Shown: positions 8,824 through 17,855, counted from the stretch's first letter. The stretch: 42,910 nt of DNA from Comamonadaceae bacterium (GCA_947450895.1 CANFWT010000016.1:1-42910); one strand, 5' to 3'. Made by a program: numbers and translations. The notes: a model not told the origin generated them from the sequence alone.

Positions 8824-10572
8824 ATGCGCAACGGGGCTTACAAACAGGGCAATTCTGGCGACGATGTTGTCGCGGGTAGCGAAGCCGGCGCCGCAGGGTG
8901 GCTGCCGCAAATGCCGGACCCTTTCGGCGTGGTGACTGCGGTGCTTCATGCCCAGGCGGCATGGCTGGCCCATCCGCAGGAGCTGGCGCAAGCGGTTCAG
9001 GCCCTGTTTGCCGACTCGCTGGGCTTTGAAGCCCACTTGCTGCGTTTGGCCATGGGCTTACCCAGCGACGCCCTGGTCAAGCCGCACGTGGACGACGTCC
9101 GCTTTGCCGACCCCGATTGGGAAAAGAATCCGGTTTGGGACGTGGTTAAGGAGCTCTACCTGGGCGTCACACACCGCACACAGGATCTGCTCTTTGAGAC
9201 CCCGGGGCTCTCCGAGCTGGAACGTCGGCGCGCAGCGTTCTGGGCGCGCCAATGGCTCAACGCACTGGCGCCCACGAACTTTTTGTTCACCAACCCGATG
9301 GCCATGCGCCGGGCCCTGGAAACCCACGGCAACAGTCTTCGCCAGGGGCTGGACAATTTTTTACGCGACGCCAAGGAAGAAAACATCCGCATGGTGGAGG
9401 CTGCCGCCTTCCAAGTTGGCACCGATTTGGCGACCACGCCAGGGCGTGTCGTGCTGCGCAACCGCTTGATCGAACTGATTTACTACACCCCAACCACTGC
9501 GAAAGTGCACCAGACCCCGGTGCTGATCGTCACCCCCTGGATCAACAAGTACTACGTGCTGGACCTGACGCCCGACAAGAGCATGGTCAAGCACCTCACC
9601 GACCAGGGCTACAGCACCTTCATCATCAGCTGGAAAAACCCGAGTGCTGAGATGGCGGACCTGAGATTTGACGATTACCTGATTGAAGGAGTCGACCAGG
9701 CGGTTCAAGCGGTGCGAAAAATCTGCAAAGTGCCCCGGCTGCATTTGGCAGGCTATTGCATTGGGGGTACGCTGGCAAGCACCTACATGGCCTGGGCGAC
9801 ACGCCACTATCCAGCCCAAGCCCATCCGGTGGCACATTGGACCCTGCTGACCACCTTGACAGATTTTTCCCACCCGGGCGATATCGACGTGTTTATCGAC
9901 GAGGGATCGATCGTTGCGCTAGAGCAAAAAATGGCGCAGACCGGTTTTCTTGAAGGCAGCGACATGGCCACCAGCTTTCGCCTGCTGCGCTCCAACGGCC
10001 TGGTCTGGCGCTACTTCGAGCACAGTTACCTGCTGGGCGAGGAGCTTCCGAGTATTGATGTGCTGTTCTGGAACATGGACACTACGCGCCTGCCGGCGGC
10101 CATGCACTCGTACTACCTGCGCCAGATGTACCTTCACAACAACCTGGTCAAGCCCGATGTGCTGACCATTGGAGGCGAACCGATTGACCTGTCCCGCGTG
10201 ACCCAGCCCTTGTATGCCGTGGGCTGCGAGGACGACCATGTGGTCCCCTGGCGCCAGGCCTATTGCGTGCGCCAGTATGTCAGCGCTAAAACACCGGTGC
10301 GCTGTGTGTTGTCGACGTCAGGCCACATTTTCGGCATTGTCAATCCGGTGCGCGATCCCCCCAAGCGCAGTTTTCGGGTGTGCGAGCCTTTGGCGAGCGA
10401 CCTCAGCGCCCATTGCCTGATGCAGGCGCCCCTGCAAACGGGCAGCTGGTGGCCCGATTGGCTGACATGGTTGGAAGCGCAGTGTGGCCCCTTGGTCGAT
10501 GCACCCAAGCTAAGTTCAAAGACCTATCCCGACCTGGGGGCTGCGCCGGGGAGCTACGTGCATGAGCACTAG
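8824..10572 (+). CDS. phaC: Class I poly(3-hydroxyalkanoate) synthase
   Basis: The enzyme polymerises short-chain (R)-3-hydroxyacyl-CoA into PHA granules. From ATG 8824 it has 582 residues, close to the 589 of Cupriavidus necator PhaC. The lipase-like box GYCIGG puts the nucleophile at C312. The catalytic Asp is D471 in CEDDHVVPW and the His is H501 in SGHIFGIVN. The C-terminus ends in the family's KTYPDLGAAPGSYVHE pattern. The frame extends upstream to 8728 but those residues do not look like PhaC and no ribosome site supports them. It stands alone: no phaA, phaB, phasin or depolymerase genes are adjacent. The divergent neighbour is the rcnB-like/kaiC cluster. Confidence 0.94.
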   Translation: MRNGAYKQGNSGDDVVAGSEAGAAGWLPQMPDPFGVVTAVLHAQAAWLAHPQELAQAVQALFADSLGFEAHLLRLAMGLPSDALVKPHVDDVRFADPDWEKNPVWDVVKELYLGVTHRTQDLLFETPGLSELERRRAAFWARQWLNALAPTNFLFTNPMAMRRALETHGNSLRQGLDNFLRDAKEENIRMVEAAAFQVGTDLATTPGRVVLRNRLIELIYYTPTTAKVHQTPVLIVTPWINKYYVLDLTPDKSMVKHLTDQGYSTFIISWKNPSAEMADLRFDDYLIEGVDQAVQAVRKICKVPRLHLAGYCIGGTLASTYMAWATRHYPAQAHPVAHWTLLTTLTDFSHPGDIDVFIDEGSIVALEQKMAQTGFLEGSDMATSFRLLRSNGLVWRYFEHSYLLGEELPSIDVLFWNMDTTRLPAAMHSYYLRQMYLHNNLVKPDVLTIGGEPIDLSRVTQPLYAVGCEDDHVVPWRQAYCVRQYVSAKTPVRCVLSTSGHIFGIVNPVRDPPKRSFRVCEPLASDLSAHCLMQAPLQTGSWWPDWLTWLEAQCGPLVDAPKLSSKTYPDLGAAPGSYVHEH

Positions 10573-10600
10573 CGCTTGCCGATGTGCCGGGGCTGACGTA

Positions 10601-10618
10601 GACCCTCGCGCCAGGGTC
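10601..10618. terminator. Possible weak bidirectional terminator hairpin
   Basis: A 6-bp perfect stem (GACCCT with AGGGTC, six-base loop) lies between the converging ends of phaC and the aminotransferase gene. The position suits a terminator shared by both genes, but there is no T run on either side, so this is a weak call. Confidence 0.25.
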
Positions 10619-10638
10619 ACTCCGCCCCCGCTGGTGCA

Positions 10639-11778
10639 CTAATGCGCGGCCGGTTCCATCTGGGCTAAGGCGGCTGCCAGATGGCCCACACTGCGTTCCA
10701 CGTGGTGCAGCTTTTCCAGCCCGAACAGGCCGATGCGGAAGGTCATGAAGTCCGCCGGTTCGTCGCACTGCAGCGGCACGCCGGCTGCGGTTTGCAGGCC
10801 CAGGGCCAAAAACTTCTTGCTGTTGTGCATGCCCGTGTCGGTGGTGTAGCTCACCACCACGCCTGGGGCCTGGAAGCCTTTGGCCGCCACGCTGACAAAA
10901 CCATGGCCCTCCAGCAGCGCGCGCGCTTGGTGGCCCAGGTCCCATTGCTCGGCGCGTACTTTCTCAAAGCCGTAGGCCTGGGTTTCCATCATCACTTCGC
11001 GCAGGCGGGTCAGCGCGTCGGTGGGCATGGTGGTGTGGTACATGTGGGTGCCGTTTTCGTAGGCCTCCATTACGTGCAGCCACTTCTTTAAATCGCAGGC
11101 GAAGCTGGTGCTGGTGGTGCTGTCGATGGCGGTGCGGGCGCGCGCGCTGAGCATCACCATGGCGCAGCAGGGCGAGCCGCTCCAGCCTTTTTGCGGCGCG
11201 GTGATCAGCACATCCACCCCGGTGGCTTCCATGTCCACCCAGATGGTGCCCGAGGCAATGCAGTCCAGCACAAACAGGCCGCCCACCTGGTGCACCGCGT
11301 CCGACACGGCGCGCAGGTAGTCATCGGGCAAGATCATGCCAGCCGAGGTTTCCACGTGCGGCGCAAAAACCACATCGGGTTTTTCCGCCAAGATGGTGGC
11401 CACTACTTCGTCAATCGGGCAGGGCACCCATGGCGACTGCGATGCGTCGGAGGTGCGGCGCGCCTTGAGCACGATGGACTGGGCGGGGATGTGGCCCATG
11501 TCAAAAATCTGCGTCCAACGGTAGCTGAACCAGCCGTTGCGCAGCACCAGCGCTTTTTTGCCAGTGGCAAACTGGCGCGCCACCGATTCCATGCCAAAGG
11601 TGCCGCTGCCGGGCACCAGCACGCTCGAGGGCGCGTGGTACACCGACTTGAGGATGCCCGAGATGTCGCGCATCACGCCTTGAAAGCGTTGCGACATGTG
11701 GTTGAGCGCGCGGTCGGTGTAGACCACCGAAAACTCCAGCAATCCGTCAGGGTCTATTTCTTTCAGCAGTCCGGCCAT
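10639..11778 (-). CDS. Class V PLP-dependent aminotransferase (alanine-glyoxylate / serine-pyruvate type)
   Basis: The protein has 379 residues of the fold type I, class V family. The PLP lysine is K197 in TAPQKGWSG. Other family signs are PGSGTFGMES (cofactor phosphate-binding turn), APHVETSAGMILP, and the LDCIASG aspartate that contacts the PLP ring. Family members move the amino group from alanine or serine to glyoxylate or pyruvate in photorespiration-like, serine-cycle or purine-related pathways. The substrate cannot be told from the sequence. GAGGAG lies six bases before the ATG. Neighbours (phaC on the opposite strand, ychF upstream) give no pathway clue. Confidence 0.87.
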   Translation of the reverse strand: MAGLLKEIDPDGLLEFSVVYTDRALNHMSQRFQGVMRDISGILKSVYHAPSSVLVPGSGTFGMESVARQFATGKKALVLRNGWFSYRWTQIFDMGHIPAQSIVLKARRTSDASQSPWVPCPIDEVVATILAEKPDVVFAPHVETSAGMILPDDYLRAVSDAVHQVGGLFVLDCIASGTIWVDMEATGVDVLITAPQKGWSGSPCCAMVMLSARARTAIDSTTSTSFACDLKKWLHVMEAYENGTHMYHTTMPTDALTRLREVMMETQAYGFEKVRAEQWDLGHQARALLEGHGFVSVAAKGFQAPGVVVSYTTDTGMHNSKKFLALGLQTAAGVPLQCDEPADFMTFRIGLFGLEKLHHVERSVGHLAAALAQMEPAAH

Positions 11779-11825
11779 GGCAGTCTCCTCGTGTAGTTGT
11801 TAACGTGAAAGTGGGGTGCTTGTTT

Positions 11826-12911
11826 TTAAGAGCTAAACAAAAAATTCATCACGTCGCCGTCTTTGACGACATAGTCCTTGCCCTCTGCGCGCATCTTGCC
11901 CGCATCCTTGGCGCCTTGCTCGCCCTTGAAGGCGATAAAGTCGTCAAACGCAATGGTCTGGGCGCGAATGTAGCCTTTTTCGAAATCAGTGTGGATAACG
12001 CCAGCCGCCTGCGGCCCGGTGTCGCCCACGTGGATGGTCCAGGCGCGCACTTCTTTCACACCTGCCGTGAAGTAGGTTTGCAGGCCCAATAGGCTGTAGG
12101 CGGAGCGCACCAGGCGGTTCAGGCCCGGCTCGGTTTGGCCGAGTTCTTCCAAGAACATCTGGCGGTCCTCGTCGCTCATTTCGCTCATCTCAGCTTCCAT
12201 CTTGGCGCTGATAGAAACCACAGGCGCGTTTTGCGCGGCGGCAAAGGCTTTGAGGCGGTCGAGCATGGGGTTGTTTTCAAACCCGTCTTCGGCTACGTTG
12301 GCCACAAACATGGCCGGCTTGGCGGTAATCAAAAAGAACTGCTTGAGCAAGGGCAGCTCTTCCTTGCTGAAATCCAGGGTGCGCACTGGCTTGGCCTCAT
12401 TGAGCGCAGCCTGGCATTTCTCCAAAATAGCGACCAGCTTGATCGACTCCTTGTCGCCCGAACGTGCTAGTTTGGTGACGCGGTGCAGGGCTTTTTCCAC
12501 GGCGCTCAGGTCGGCCAGACACAGCTCGGTCTGGATCACTTCAATGTCGGCAATCGGGTCTACGCGCCCGGCCACGTGGATCACGTTGTCGTCCTCGAAG
12601 CAGCGCACCACGTTGATGGTGGCGTCGGTTTCGCGGATGTGGGCCAGGAATTTGTTGCCCAGGCCCTCGCCGGTGCTCGCACCTGCCACCAGGCCAGCAA
12701 TGTCGACAAACTCCACAATCGCGGGCACCACGCGTTCGGGCTTCACGATGCTGGAGAGTTGATCCAGGCGCGGGTCTGGCACCTCCACCACGCCCACATT
12801 GGGCTCGATGGTGCAAAAGGGGTAGTTTTCTGCCGCAATGCCGGCTTTGGTCAGCGCGTTGAACAGGGTCGATTTGCCGACGTTGGGCAGGCCTACGATG
12901 CCGCATTTCAT
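11826..12911 (-). CDS. ychF: Redox/ribosome-associated ATPase YchF (Obg family, OLA1)
   Basis: The gene gives 361 residues, the usual YchF length. The P-loop GLPNVGKST is at residues 7-15 and switch II reads [18 protein letters not shown]. The base-specificity motif reads NVAE instead of NKxD, the change that makes this family prefer ATP. A coiled-coil arm follows, and the C-terminal TGS domain begins near the [14 protein letters not shown] segment. YchF binds ribosomes and is a negative regulator of the oxidative stress response in E. coli. AAAGGA lies upstream of the ATG. It is often found next to pth, but not here. Confidence 0.96.
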   Translation of the reverse strand: MKCGIVGLPNVGKSTLFNALTKAGIAAENYPFCTIEPNVGVVEVPDPRLDQLSSIVKPERVVPAIVEFVDIAGLVAGASTGEGLGNKFLAHIRETDATINVVRCFEDDNVIHVAGRVDPIADIEVIQTELCLADLSAVEKALHRVTKLARSGDKESIKLVAILEKCQAALNEAKPVRTLDFSKEELPLLKQFFLITAKPAMFVANVAEDGFENNPMLDRLKAFAAAQNAPVVSISAKMEAEMSEMSDEDRQMFLEELGQTEPGLNRLVRSAYSLLGLQTYFTAGVKEVRAWTIHVGDTGPQAAGVIHTDFEKGYIRAQTIAFDDFIAFKGEQGAKDAGKMRAEGKDYVVKDGDVMNFLFSS

Positions 12912-13030
12912 GGGGATGTCCTTTGGATGGGGGGCACGCTGCGGCCAAGCTGGCGGCGATGCGCGCGCCAGGCGGGCCTGGCAAACCGCCCATTGTAATT
13001 AGCCAGGCCTTGCCGTCCCCCCGGACACGG

Positions 13031-13471
13031 TTATTGGAACTGCCAATACCCCCGTGCCATACCGGCGGCGCACAGGGGCAGCAGCGCAAACAAAACCAGT
13101 TCTGCCCACAGGTACTTGCGCACCGCATCCACCTGCGCATCCTGCGGGACGTGCTGCAGCTTGCGCCATTGGATGAACTTCAGCGTGGGCGGCACCGACA
13201 AGAGGCCGATCACCACAAACGCGGCGATCTTGGTCCAAAAAAAGCCGTTGTGCGAATAAAAGTACCAGCCTTTGGCGGCGTACACCGCGCGTACCAGGCC
13301 CACTGCCAGGGCAATCGCTGCCAACGCGCCATAACCCAGGTCAATGCGGGCCACGGTGGCCACGGTTGCCGCGTCCATGCCACGGCGCACCATGGAGAGT
13401 TCGGCCACTACGATGGCCAGCAAAGAAAATACCGCCAGATGGTGAACGACGGCCAAGGAAAAATCAAACAT
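13031..13471 (-). CDS. DUF2214 (CopD-like) four-helix membrane protein
   Basis: A 146-residue integral membrane protein with four predicted helices: VVHHLAVFSLLAIVVAEL near the N-terminus, YGALAAIALAVGLVRAVYA, FWTKIAAFVVIGLLSV and LVLFALLPLCAAGMA. The early HH pair and the KGWYFYSHNGFFWTKI segment match the DUF2214 family, whose overall plan resembles the copper-resistance protein CopD and haem-binding membrane proteins. Function is unknown. It lies 61 bases after the MBL hydrolase gene on the same strand and may be cotranscribed with it. Confidence 0.75.
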   Translation of the reverse strand: MFDFSLAVVHHLAVFSLLAIVVAELSMVRRGMDAATVATVARIDLGYGALAAIALAVGLVRAVYAAKGWYFYSHNGFFWTKIAAFVVIGLLSVPPTLKFIQWRKLQHVPQDAQVDAVRKYLWAELVLFALLPLCAAGMARGYWQFQ

Positions 13472-13532
13472 GGTTTACTCCAAAAAGTTAAAAAAGGGAC
13501 GCAAGCAGGTGCTGCAAAGTGGTGGTTGCGGT

Positions 13533-14735
13533 TTATGGCGTGGAACTTGTCGCGCTGGCGGCAAGTTGGCCGGGTTTCGACAGGGCAATCAGGGGGGGGC
13601 TACGGGCGGGCACGTTGCGCGTCTCGCCGATCTTGAACAGCGCGAAATCGGTGTCGTCCAGCCTTTGGGCGGCGCGGGCAGGTAGCAGGTCTTTGGGTGG
13701 CTGGTCTAATGCCTCGTCGGTCAGGGCAAAAGTTCCCCAGTGCACCGCCACGCTGCGCTTGGCCTGCAAATCCTGGTGGGCTTGTACCGCTTCCTCCGGG
13801 TTCATGTGGTGCGCGCTCATAAACCAGCGTGGTGCATAGGCACCCACCGGCAGGAGCGCCAAGTCAAACCCGCCACCCAACTGCGGCGTTTGGCGATCGG
13901 CAAAACGGCGCCGCGTCTGTGCAAAGTCTGTGCTGTAGCCCGCGTCGCCGCCAAAATACCAGTGCAAATCCGCCGCAAACACCGACCAACCGCCCCACAG
14001 CGTGTGATTTTGGTCAAACACACCGCGCGCTGACCAGTGTTGCACCGGGGTCAGGAAAAACTCCACCCCACGCACCGTATGGTGTTGCCACCAGTCCAGC
14101 TCCACTACATGGGTGATGCCCAGGTCGGCGAACCACGGCTTTTGGCCCAGCGGCACCAGAAACAGCGTGTTGCTGCCATCCATCTGGGCGCGGGCGTTCA
14201 GGGCGACCACGCTGGCGCGGTCCAGGTGGTCGTAGTGGTTGTGGGAGATGATGACCACGTCAATCGGCGGCAGGTCGTCCAGCGCCACGCCGGGCGGCTG
14301 CGCCCGCTTGGGGCCGGCAATTTGCACCGGGAAGGCGCGCTCGCTGAAGATGGGGTCGGTCAGCACGTTCAGGCCGCCGGCCTGCACCAGCGTGCTGGCA
14401 TGGCCTATCCAGGTCACCGCCGGGGGCGAGGCGGACCGCGCCTCGCCGCTGCCGGGCGCGCTGCGCTGGTAGGCGCGGATGCGCTGCAAGTCTGGGGCAG
14501 TGGTGGGCGTCGGGGTTTGGGCCGCAGGCGGCAGGTCGCCCACTATGGCGCCCCAGCGCCAACGGATGAGTTCGCCCAGCGACCGGGGCGCAGATTCCAG
14601 CACGGGGTTGCGAAAGCCGACTTCCGTGTGGTGCGGCAGGGTGGCGTCGAAGTAAGGATTTGCGACGGCTGTCAGGCCGAGCGAGCTGGCGGCTAGCGCA
14701 GTGCCGAGGCGGCTGATGTGCGTGAGTATGTTCAT
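13533..14735 (-). CDS. MBL-fold metallohydrolase, NAPE-PLD/UlaG-like
   Basis: This 400-residue protein has an N-terminal hydrophobic stretch ending in TAVANPYFD, which suggests export or a lipid-facing location. The metallo-beta-lactamase motif SHNHYDHLD supplies ligands H165, H167, D169 and H170. Before it comes WIGHASTLVQAGGLNVLTDPIFS, the strand-turn typical of the NAPE-hydrolysing phospholipase D-like branch. Later histidines occur in PVQHWSARG and AVHWGTFAL, and aspartate in GGDAGYS. Bacterial members of this branch have varied or unknown substrates, so I name only the fold. It sits within a same-strand series (DUF4188 gene 51 bases upstream, DUF2214 gene 61 bases downstream). Confidence 0.85.
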   Translation of the reverse strand: MNILTHISRLGTALAASSLGLTAVANPYFDATLPHHTEVGFRNPVLESAPRSLGELIRWRWGAIVGDLPPAAQTPTPTTAPDLQRIRAYQRSAPGSGEARSASPPAVTWIGHASTLVQAGGLNVLTDPIFSERAFPVQIAGPKRAQPPGVALDDLPPIDVVIISHNHYDHLDRASVVALNARAQMDGSNTLFLVPLGQKPWFADLGITHVVELDWWQHHTVRGVEFFLTPVQHWSARGVFDQNHTLWGGWSVFAADLHWYFGGDAGYSTDFAQTRRRFADRQTPQLGGGFDLALLPVGAYAPRWFMSAHHMNPEEAVQAHQDLQAKRSVAVHWGTFALTDEALDQPPKDLLPARAAQRLDDTDFALFKIGETRNVPARSPPLIALSKPGQLAASATSSTP

Positions 14736-14786
14736 AGCGCGTTTGCGTTTGTGGTTGAGAAATGCGGTGATGCGCGTTGCGACACC

Positions 14787-15251
14787 TTAGCGCCCCAGCC
14801 GCCCTGCAGCGGTAGCGTGTCGGCCCTTGGCTTGCTCCAGCGTGCCGGCCTGGCCCATGCCAAACGCGGGCATGTTGACATAGACGTTTTCGTAGGTGCC
14901 CGGGCCAATGGCGTAGGTTTCGTGCCAGATGCCCACCGAGCCGCAGGCCTTGAGCTTTTGGTGGTAGGCCTGCCAAGCGGGCAGGTGCACGGCGTCTCGG
15001 TTCTTGGAATAGGCCAGCAGATGGTCCATAGACCGCCAGTACTGCACCTGCATGATGGTGCGCGAGAACCATACGTCTTGGTGCAGCAAGCCCAGATCGG
15101 GCTGGGCTTCCAGCTCGCGCAGCATGCGGCCCATGGCTGTCACCACCGGCAGCCAGTGGTGCACTTTCCAGGGCTGGTTGAAGCGCATGCCGATCAGGAA
15201 CAGCACAAAGTCACCGTCGATGGTGGCGGTCATTTTTTCGGGATGGATCAT
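14787..15251 (-). CDS. DUF4188 family protein
   Basis: A 154-residue soluble protein with the family's characteristic pattern: an early FVLFLIGMRFNQPWKVHHW, an internal VWFSRTIMQVQYWRS, a histidine in AVHLPAWQAYH, and GIWHETYAIGPGTYENVYVNMP. Members resemble haem-dependent aldoxime dehydratases or dimeric alpha-beta barrel monooxygenases and are often annotated as monooxygenase-like, without proven activity. A purine-rich AAGGCG precedes the ATG at 15249-15251. The SDR gene ends 59 bases upstream, so the two may be part of the same transcript. Confidence 0.75.
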   Translation of the reverse strand: MIHPEKMTATIDGDFVLFLIGMRFNQPWKVHHWLPVVTAMGRMLRELEAQPDLGLLHQDVWFSRTIMQVQYWRSMDHLLAYSKNRDAVHLPAWQAYHQKLKACGSVGIWHETYAIGPGTYENVYVNMPAFGMGQAGTLEQAKGRHATAAGRLGR

Positions 15252-15310
15252 GGGGAGCGCCTTGGTAGGTTACTGTGACGGTTTACAGGGCAGGTGTCAG
15301 CGGACAAGTT

Positions 15311-16135
15311 TTACCAACCCGCGCTATTGGCTTTGGATTTGCTGCGGTCGCGCAAGTGCCATTGCGCTACCCACAACAACATGTGGCGTGACGGCGAAAA
15401 TTGCGCCGATTGCGCCCATAGCCGGTTCACAAAGCCCACCACCCGGTTCATTTGGCCGGCCATCATTGCCTCGTATGCAACCTGGGCCACGTCTTTCGCT
15501 TGGGCAGCGCCCTTGGTGATTGAATGACCGACCATCTCTGCCCGCGCATTGAAGCCGGTGTCCGTAAACCCGGGGTTAATGACCGTGGCAGTGACTCCGC
15601 TGCCACGCAGCTCGGCGTGCAATGCTTCGGTGAACTGCATCACGTAACCCTTGCTCGCGCCATAGCTGGCCATGCCGGGGCAGGGTTGAAACGCGGAGAT
15701 GGAGCCAATGTTTCCTATCCGGCCAAAACCCTGGCGCTTGAAGTCCGACGCAAAAAGGCAGCTCAGCTCGGTCAGTGTCACCACGTTGAGCTGCAGCATG
15801 TCGCCCAGTACTCCCGCGTCGGCCTCAGCCACCGGCTTGTAGTCGCCGTAACCGGCGTTGTTGACCAAGATGCTGACCGGCAGGTTTTCGCTCTGGCAGT
15901 AGCTGTGCAGCGTTTTGGCGGCTCCCGGCGCGGCCAGGTCCAGCGCCAGGTGGCGCACGGTGACACCGTGCTCTAGCTGCAAACCGCTCGCCAAGGTGGC
16001 CAGGCGGTCTGCGCTACGCGCTACCAGCAGAAGGTCGTGGCCGCGCTGGGCCATGAGGTGCGCCAGCTCCAGGCCGATGCCGTTGCTCGCGCCGGTGATC
16101 AGCGCAAAACCGCGGGGTTTGGTGGGGCCGCTCAT
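15311..16135 (-). CDS. Short-chain dehydrogenase/reductase (SDR)
   Basis: The gene encodes a 274-residue classical SDR. The nucleotide-binding motif TGASNGIG lies near residue 15; NNAGYG follows in the middle; the catalytic serine and YGASK motif are present; and INPGFTDTGF follows the active site. Basic residues right after the first turn (VARSADR) favour NADP(H). The frame is open upstream to 16279, but the start at ATG 16133-16135 forms an ATGA overlap with the stop of the DUF2147 gene, indicating translational coupling. The C-terminal 40 residues contain an aromatic stretch (HMLLWVAQWHL) that may sit at a membrane surface. Substrate unknown. Confidence 0.88.
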   Translation of the reverse strand: MSGPTKPRGFALITGASNGIGLELAHLMAQRGHDLLLVARSADRLATLASGLQLEHGVTVRHLALDLAAPGAAKTLHSYCQSENLPVSILVNNAGYGDYKPVAEADAGVLGDMLQLNVVTLTELSCLFASDFKRQGFGRIGNIGSISAFQPCPGMASYGASKGYVMQFTEALHAELRGSGVTATVINPGFTDTGFNARAEMVGHSITKGAAQAKDVAQVAYEAMMAGQMNRVVGFVNRLWAQSAQFSPSRHMLLWVAQWHLRDRSKSKANSAGW

Positions 16136-16587
16136 TCCGCACGCTCCCAGGTTTGGGTGCGGTAAAAGGGTCCGATATAGCCGCGGATCGTCAGCTTGGC
16201 TCCGCCCTCGGCCACCCGCATCTTCAGCGTATAGGTTTTGCCATTGTCCGGGTCCAAAATCTCGCCGCCCTCGTACCACTGGCCGTCAGCGGCCAACTTG
16301 CCGCCGCGTACCATTTCCAGCCCGATCATGGGTTGGTCTTTGCGGTCATCGGTGCAGGCTTTGCAGGTGGTCGGCTCTTTGGACGGATCCGCTGCCAAGC
16401 TGCGCACCAGGCGCCCGCTCAGGCCCTTGGCGGTTTCGACAATCCGAACCTCACCGCGCGGCTTGCCGGTGTTGTCGTCAATCGTGCGCCACAGGCCCAC
16501 CGGGCCGGCCTCTGCCAGGGCGGACCCGACCAGCGCACACATGGCCGCGGCGCCTGCGACGAATTGGAAATAAACAGAACGTTTCAT
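16132..16587 (-). CDS. DUF2147 secreted protein
   Basis: The 151-residue product carries a signal peptide ending at about GSALA, then the DUF2147 core: GLWRTIDDNTGKPRGEVRIVE at the front, WYEGGEILDPDNGKTYTLKMRV in the centre and the RGYIGPFYRTQTW ending. Two cysteines (TTCKACTDD) may form a disulfide in the periplasm. The function of the family is unknown. The frame begins three codons earlier with a TTG, but ATG 16585-16587 has AAAAAAGG upstream and gives a clean signal peptide. It is the first gene of the run with the SDR, transcribed away from a TetR regulator gene. Confidence 0.85.
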   Translation of the reverse strand: MKRSVYFQFVAGAAAMCALVGSALAEAGPVGLWRTIDDNTGKPRGEVRIVETAKGLSGRLVRSLAADPSKEPTTCKACTDDRKDQPMIGLEMVRGGKLAADGQWYEGGEILDPDNGKTYTLKMRVAEGGAKLTIRGYIGPFYRTQTWERAE

Positions 16588-16634
16588 TTGAATCAACCTT
16601 TTTTGATGGCATCCACGATATGTGAATGACGTTA

Positions 16635-16663
16635 ACTTTAAATTAGAATATGAACACTGTCAA
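16635..16663 (-). promoter_or_regulatory. Promoter of the DUF2147-SDR genes with a candidate TetR operator
   Basis: On the minus strand a perfect -35 hexamer TTGACA (16663-16658) is followed after exactly 17 bases by TAAAGT (16640-16635; four of six matches to TATAAT). The 13 bases at 16651-16663, TGAACACTGTCAA, form an imperfect palindrome centred on one base and cover the -35. The divergent TetR gene begins just beyond. Autogenous and divergent repression by that regulator is the natural inference. Confidence 0.55.
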
Positions 16664-16776
16664 CATTAAACTCTTACATTTTTGTTATCAAAAGCATGGC
16701 CAAACCTATTCCGATCGCACCGCGTTTTGCGGTCCACATTGCAGCGGCCGTCGCCACCTCGGGCGTACCATATGGC

Positions 16777-17511
16777 ATGGACAACGCTGCTCCCTCGCCA
16801 TCTCCCCGTAAGCAATACCACCACGGTGATTTGCCGCAGGCGCTGAAAAACCTTGCTTTAGAACTGATCGCCGACCATGGGGTGGAGGGCTTTTCCCTTC
16901 GCCAGGCGGCCACGGCTCTGGGGGTTGCGCCCAGCGCCGTGTACCGGCACTTTTCTGACAAGTCGGAGTTGCTCAACGCCCTGGCGCGCGACGGTTTTGA
17001 TGCCATGGGCGCGCAGTGGTTGCAGCGCCTGGCCCGCTTGGAGCCGCATTTAGGCGGCAGTCCCGCATTGCGCAGCGTGGCCGGTTTCGGCGCTGGAGCG
17101 GACGCCTATTTCCAGTTCGGCCTCGACCACCCGGAGCTGTTTCAGCTGATGTTTGGCCCCTTCGGCACTGGCTCGGCCACTTGGGCGATGCAGGCCACAG
17201 ACACGCCCTCTAACCCCTACTTCATGCTCGGGAAGGCGCTTGACGGATTGTGTGACGCCAAAGTCATCACGCCGCAAGCCCGCGCCAACGCCGAAGTGAG
17301 TGCTTTTTCGGCCATCCATGGCCTGACTTGCCTGACGGTGTCAGGCGCATACAAAAACTTAGAGCCCGCGCAAAAGTGGCAACAACTCGAGCTGGTCAAA
17401 AGCAATATTTTGGGTGGCCTGCTCGCCTGGGAACAAGTGCAACAGCTCAAAACGGCCATGGGTACGGCTCTCGCGCCCGGTCTGCTGGGCAAACCGCTGC
17501 CCAGCGCCTAG
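16777..17511 (+). CDS. TetR/AcrR family transcriptional regulator (WHG-type C-terminus)
   Basis: From ATG 16777 the protein has 244 residues. The DNA-binding part is YHHGDLPQALKNLALELI followed by the helix-turn-helix (FSLRQAATALGVAPSAVYRHF, split here only for description) and SDKSELLNAL. The ligand domain contains YFQFGLDHPELFQLMF, typical of the WHG-domain C-terminus. The frame is open from 16696 but those 27 residues do not resemble the family; neither start has a good ribosome site. It is divergent from the DUF2147-SDR genes and probably represses them. Its stop overlaps the stop of the converging gene at 17508-17855 (shared CTAG). Inducer unknown. Confidence 0.88.
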   Translation: MDNAAPSPSPRKQYHHGDLPQALKNLALELIADHGVEGFSLRQAATALGVAPSAVYRHFSDKSELLNALARDGFDAMGAQWLQRLARLEPHLGGSPALRSVAGFGAGADAYFQFGLDHPELFQLMFGPFGTGSATWAMQATDTPSNPYFMLGKALDGLCDAKVITPQARANAEVSAFSAIHGLTCLTVSGAYKNLEPAQKWQQLELVKSNILGGLLAWEQVQQLKTAMGTALAPGLLGKPLPSA

Positions 17512-17855
17512 TCGCAGGGATAGACGGTCTTGAGTGCGTTGAAAACCACCAGGGTGGCTGGCATGTCCGCCTCGTACACATCGGCATGGCGGCGCAGTTC
17601 CGTGTCCAGCAGGTCTTTGGCCATGTGGGGCTCGAGCCGACGGCCGTTGACGCAAATGCGTGGGGCAGCGCCGGCGCGCACCGCAACGGCCTCGGATTCG
17701 AGCAAGGCCTCCACGCTGCCCACCAAGTAATAGCGCACATAAAGGTCACCTCCGTCCTGCGTGGCCTCCAGGGTTCGGAGCTCGCGCAGCGTCATGGCCT
17801 GGGTGCCGGAGAGCAGCAGGGCGGCTGCGACGAGGACGCATAAACGGGATTTCAT
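17508..17855 (-). CDS. Small secreted protein, possibly Rap1a/Tai-like
   Basis: This 115-residue protein has a clear signal peptide (MKSRLCVLVAAALLLSGTQA). Its end follows the spacing pattern I associate with Rap1a/Tai-type immunity proteins of type VI secretion amidase effectors: a central ICVNG cysteine, a helix with DLLDTELRRHADVY, then ADMPATLVVFNALKTVYPC. Two cysteines could form a disulfide in the periplasm. No effector or secretion gene lies nearby, so an immunity role is not supported by context; such domains are also common in stand-alone periplasmic proteins. The stop codon shares the four bases CTAG with the TetR gene. Confidence 0.55.
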   Translation of the reverse strand: MKSRLCVLVAAALLLSGTQAMTLRELRTLEATQDGGDLYVRYYLVGSVEALLESEAVAVRAGAAPRICVNGRRLEPHMAKDLLDTELRRHADVYEADMPATLVVFNALKTVYPCD

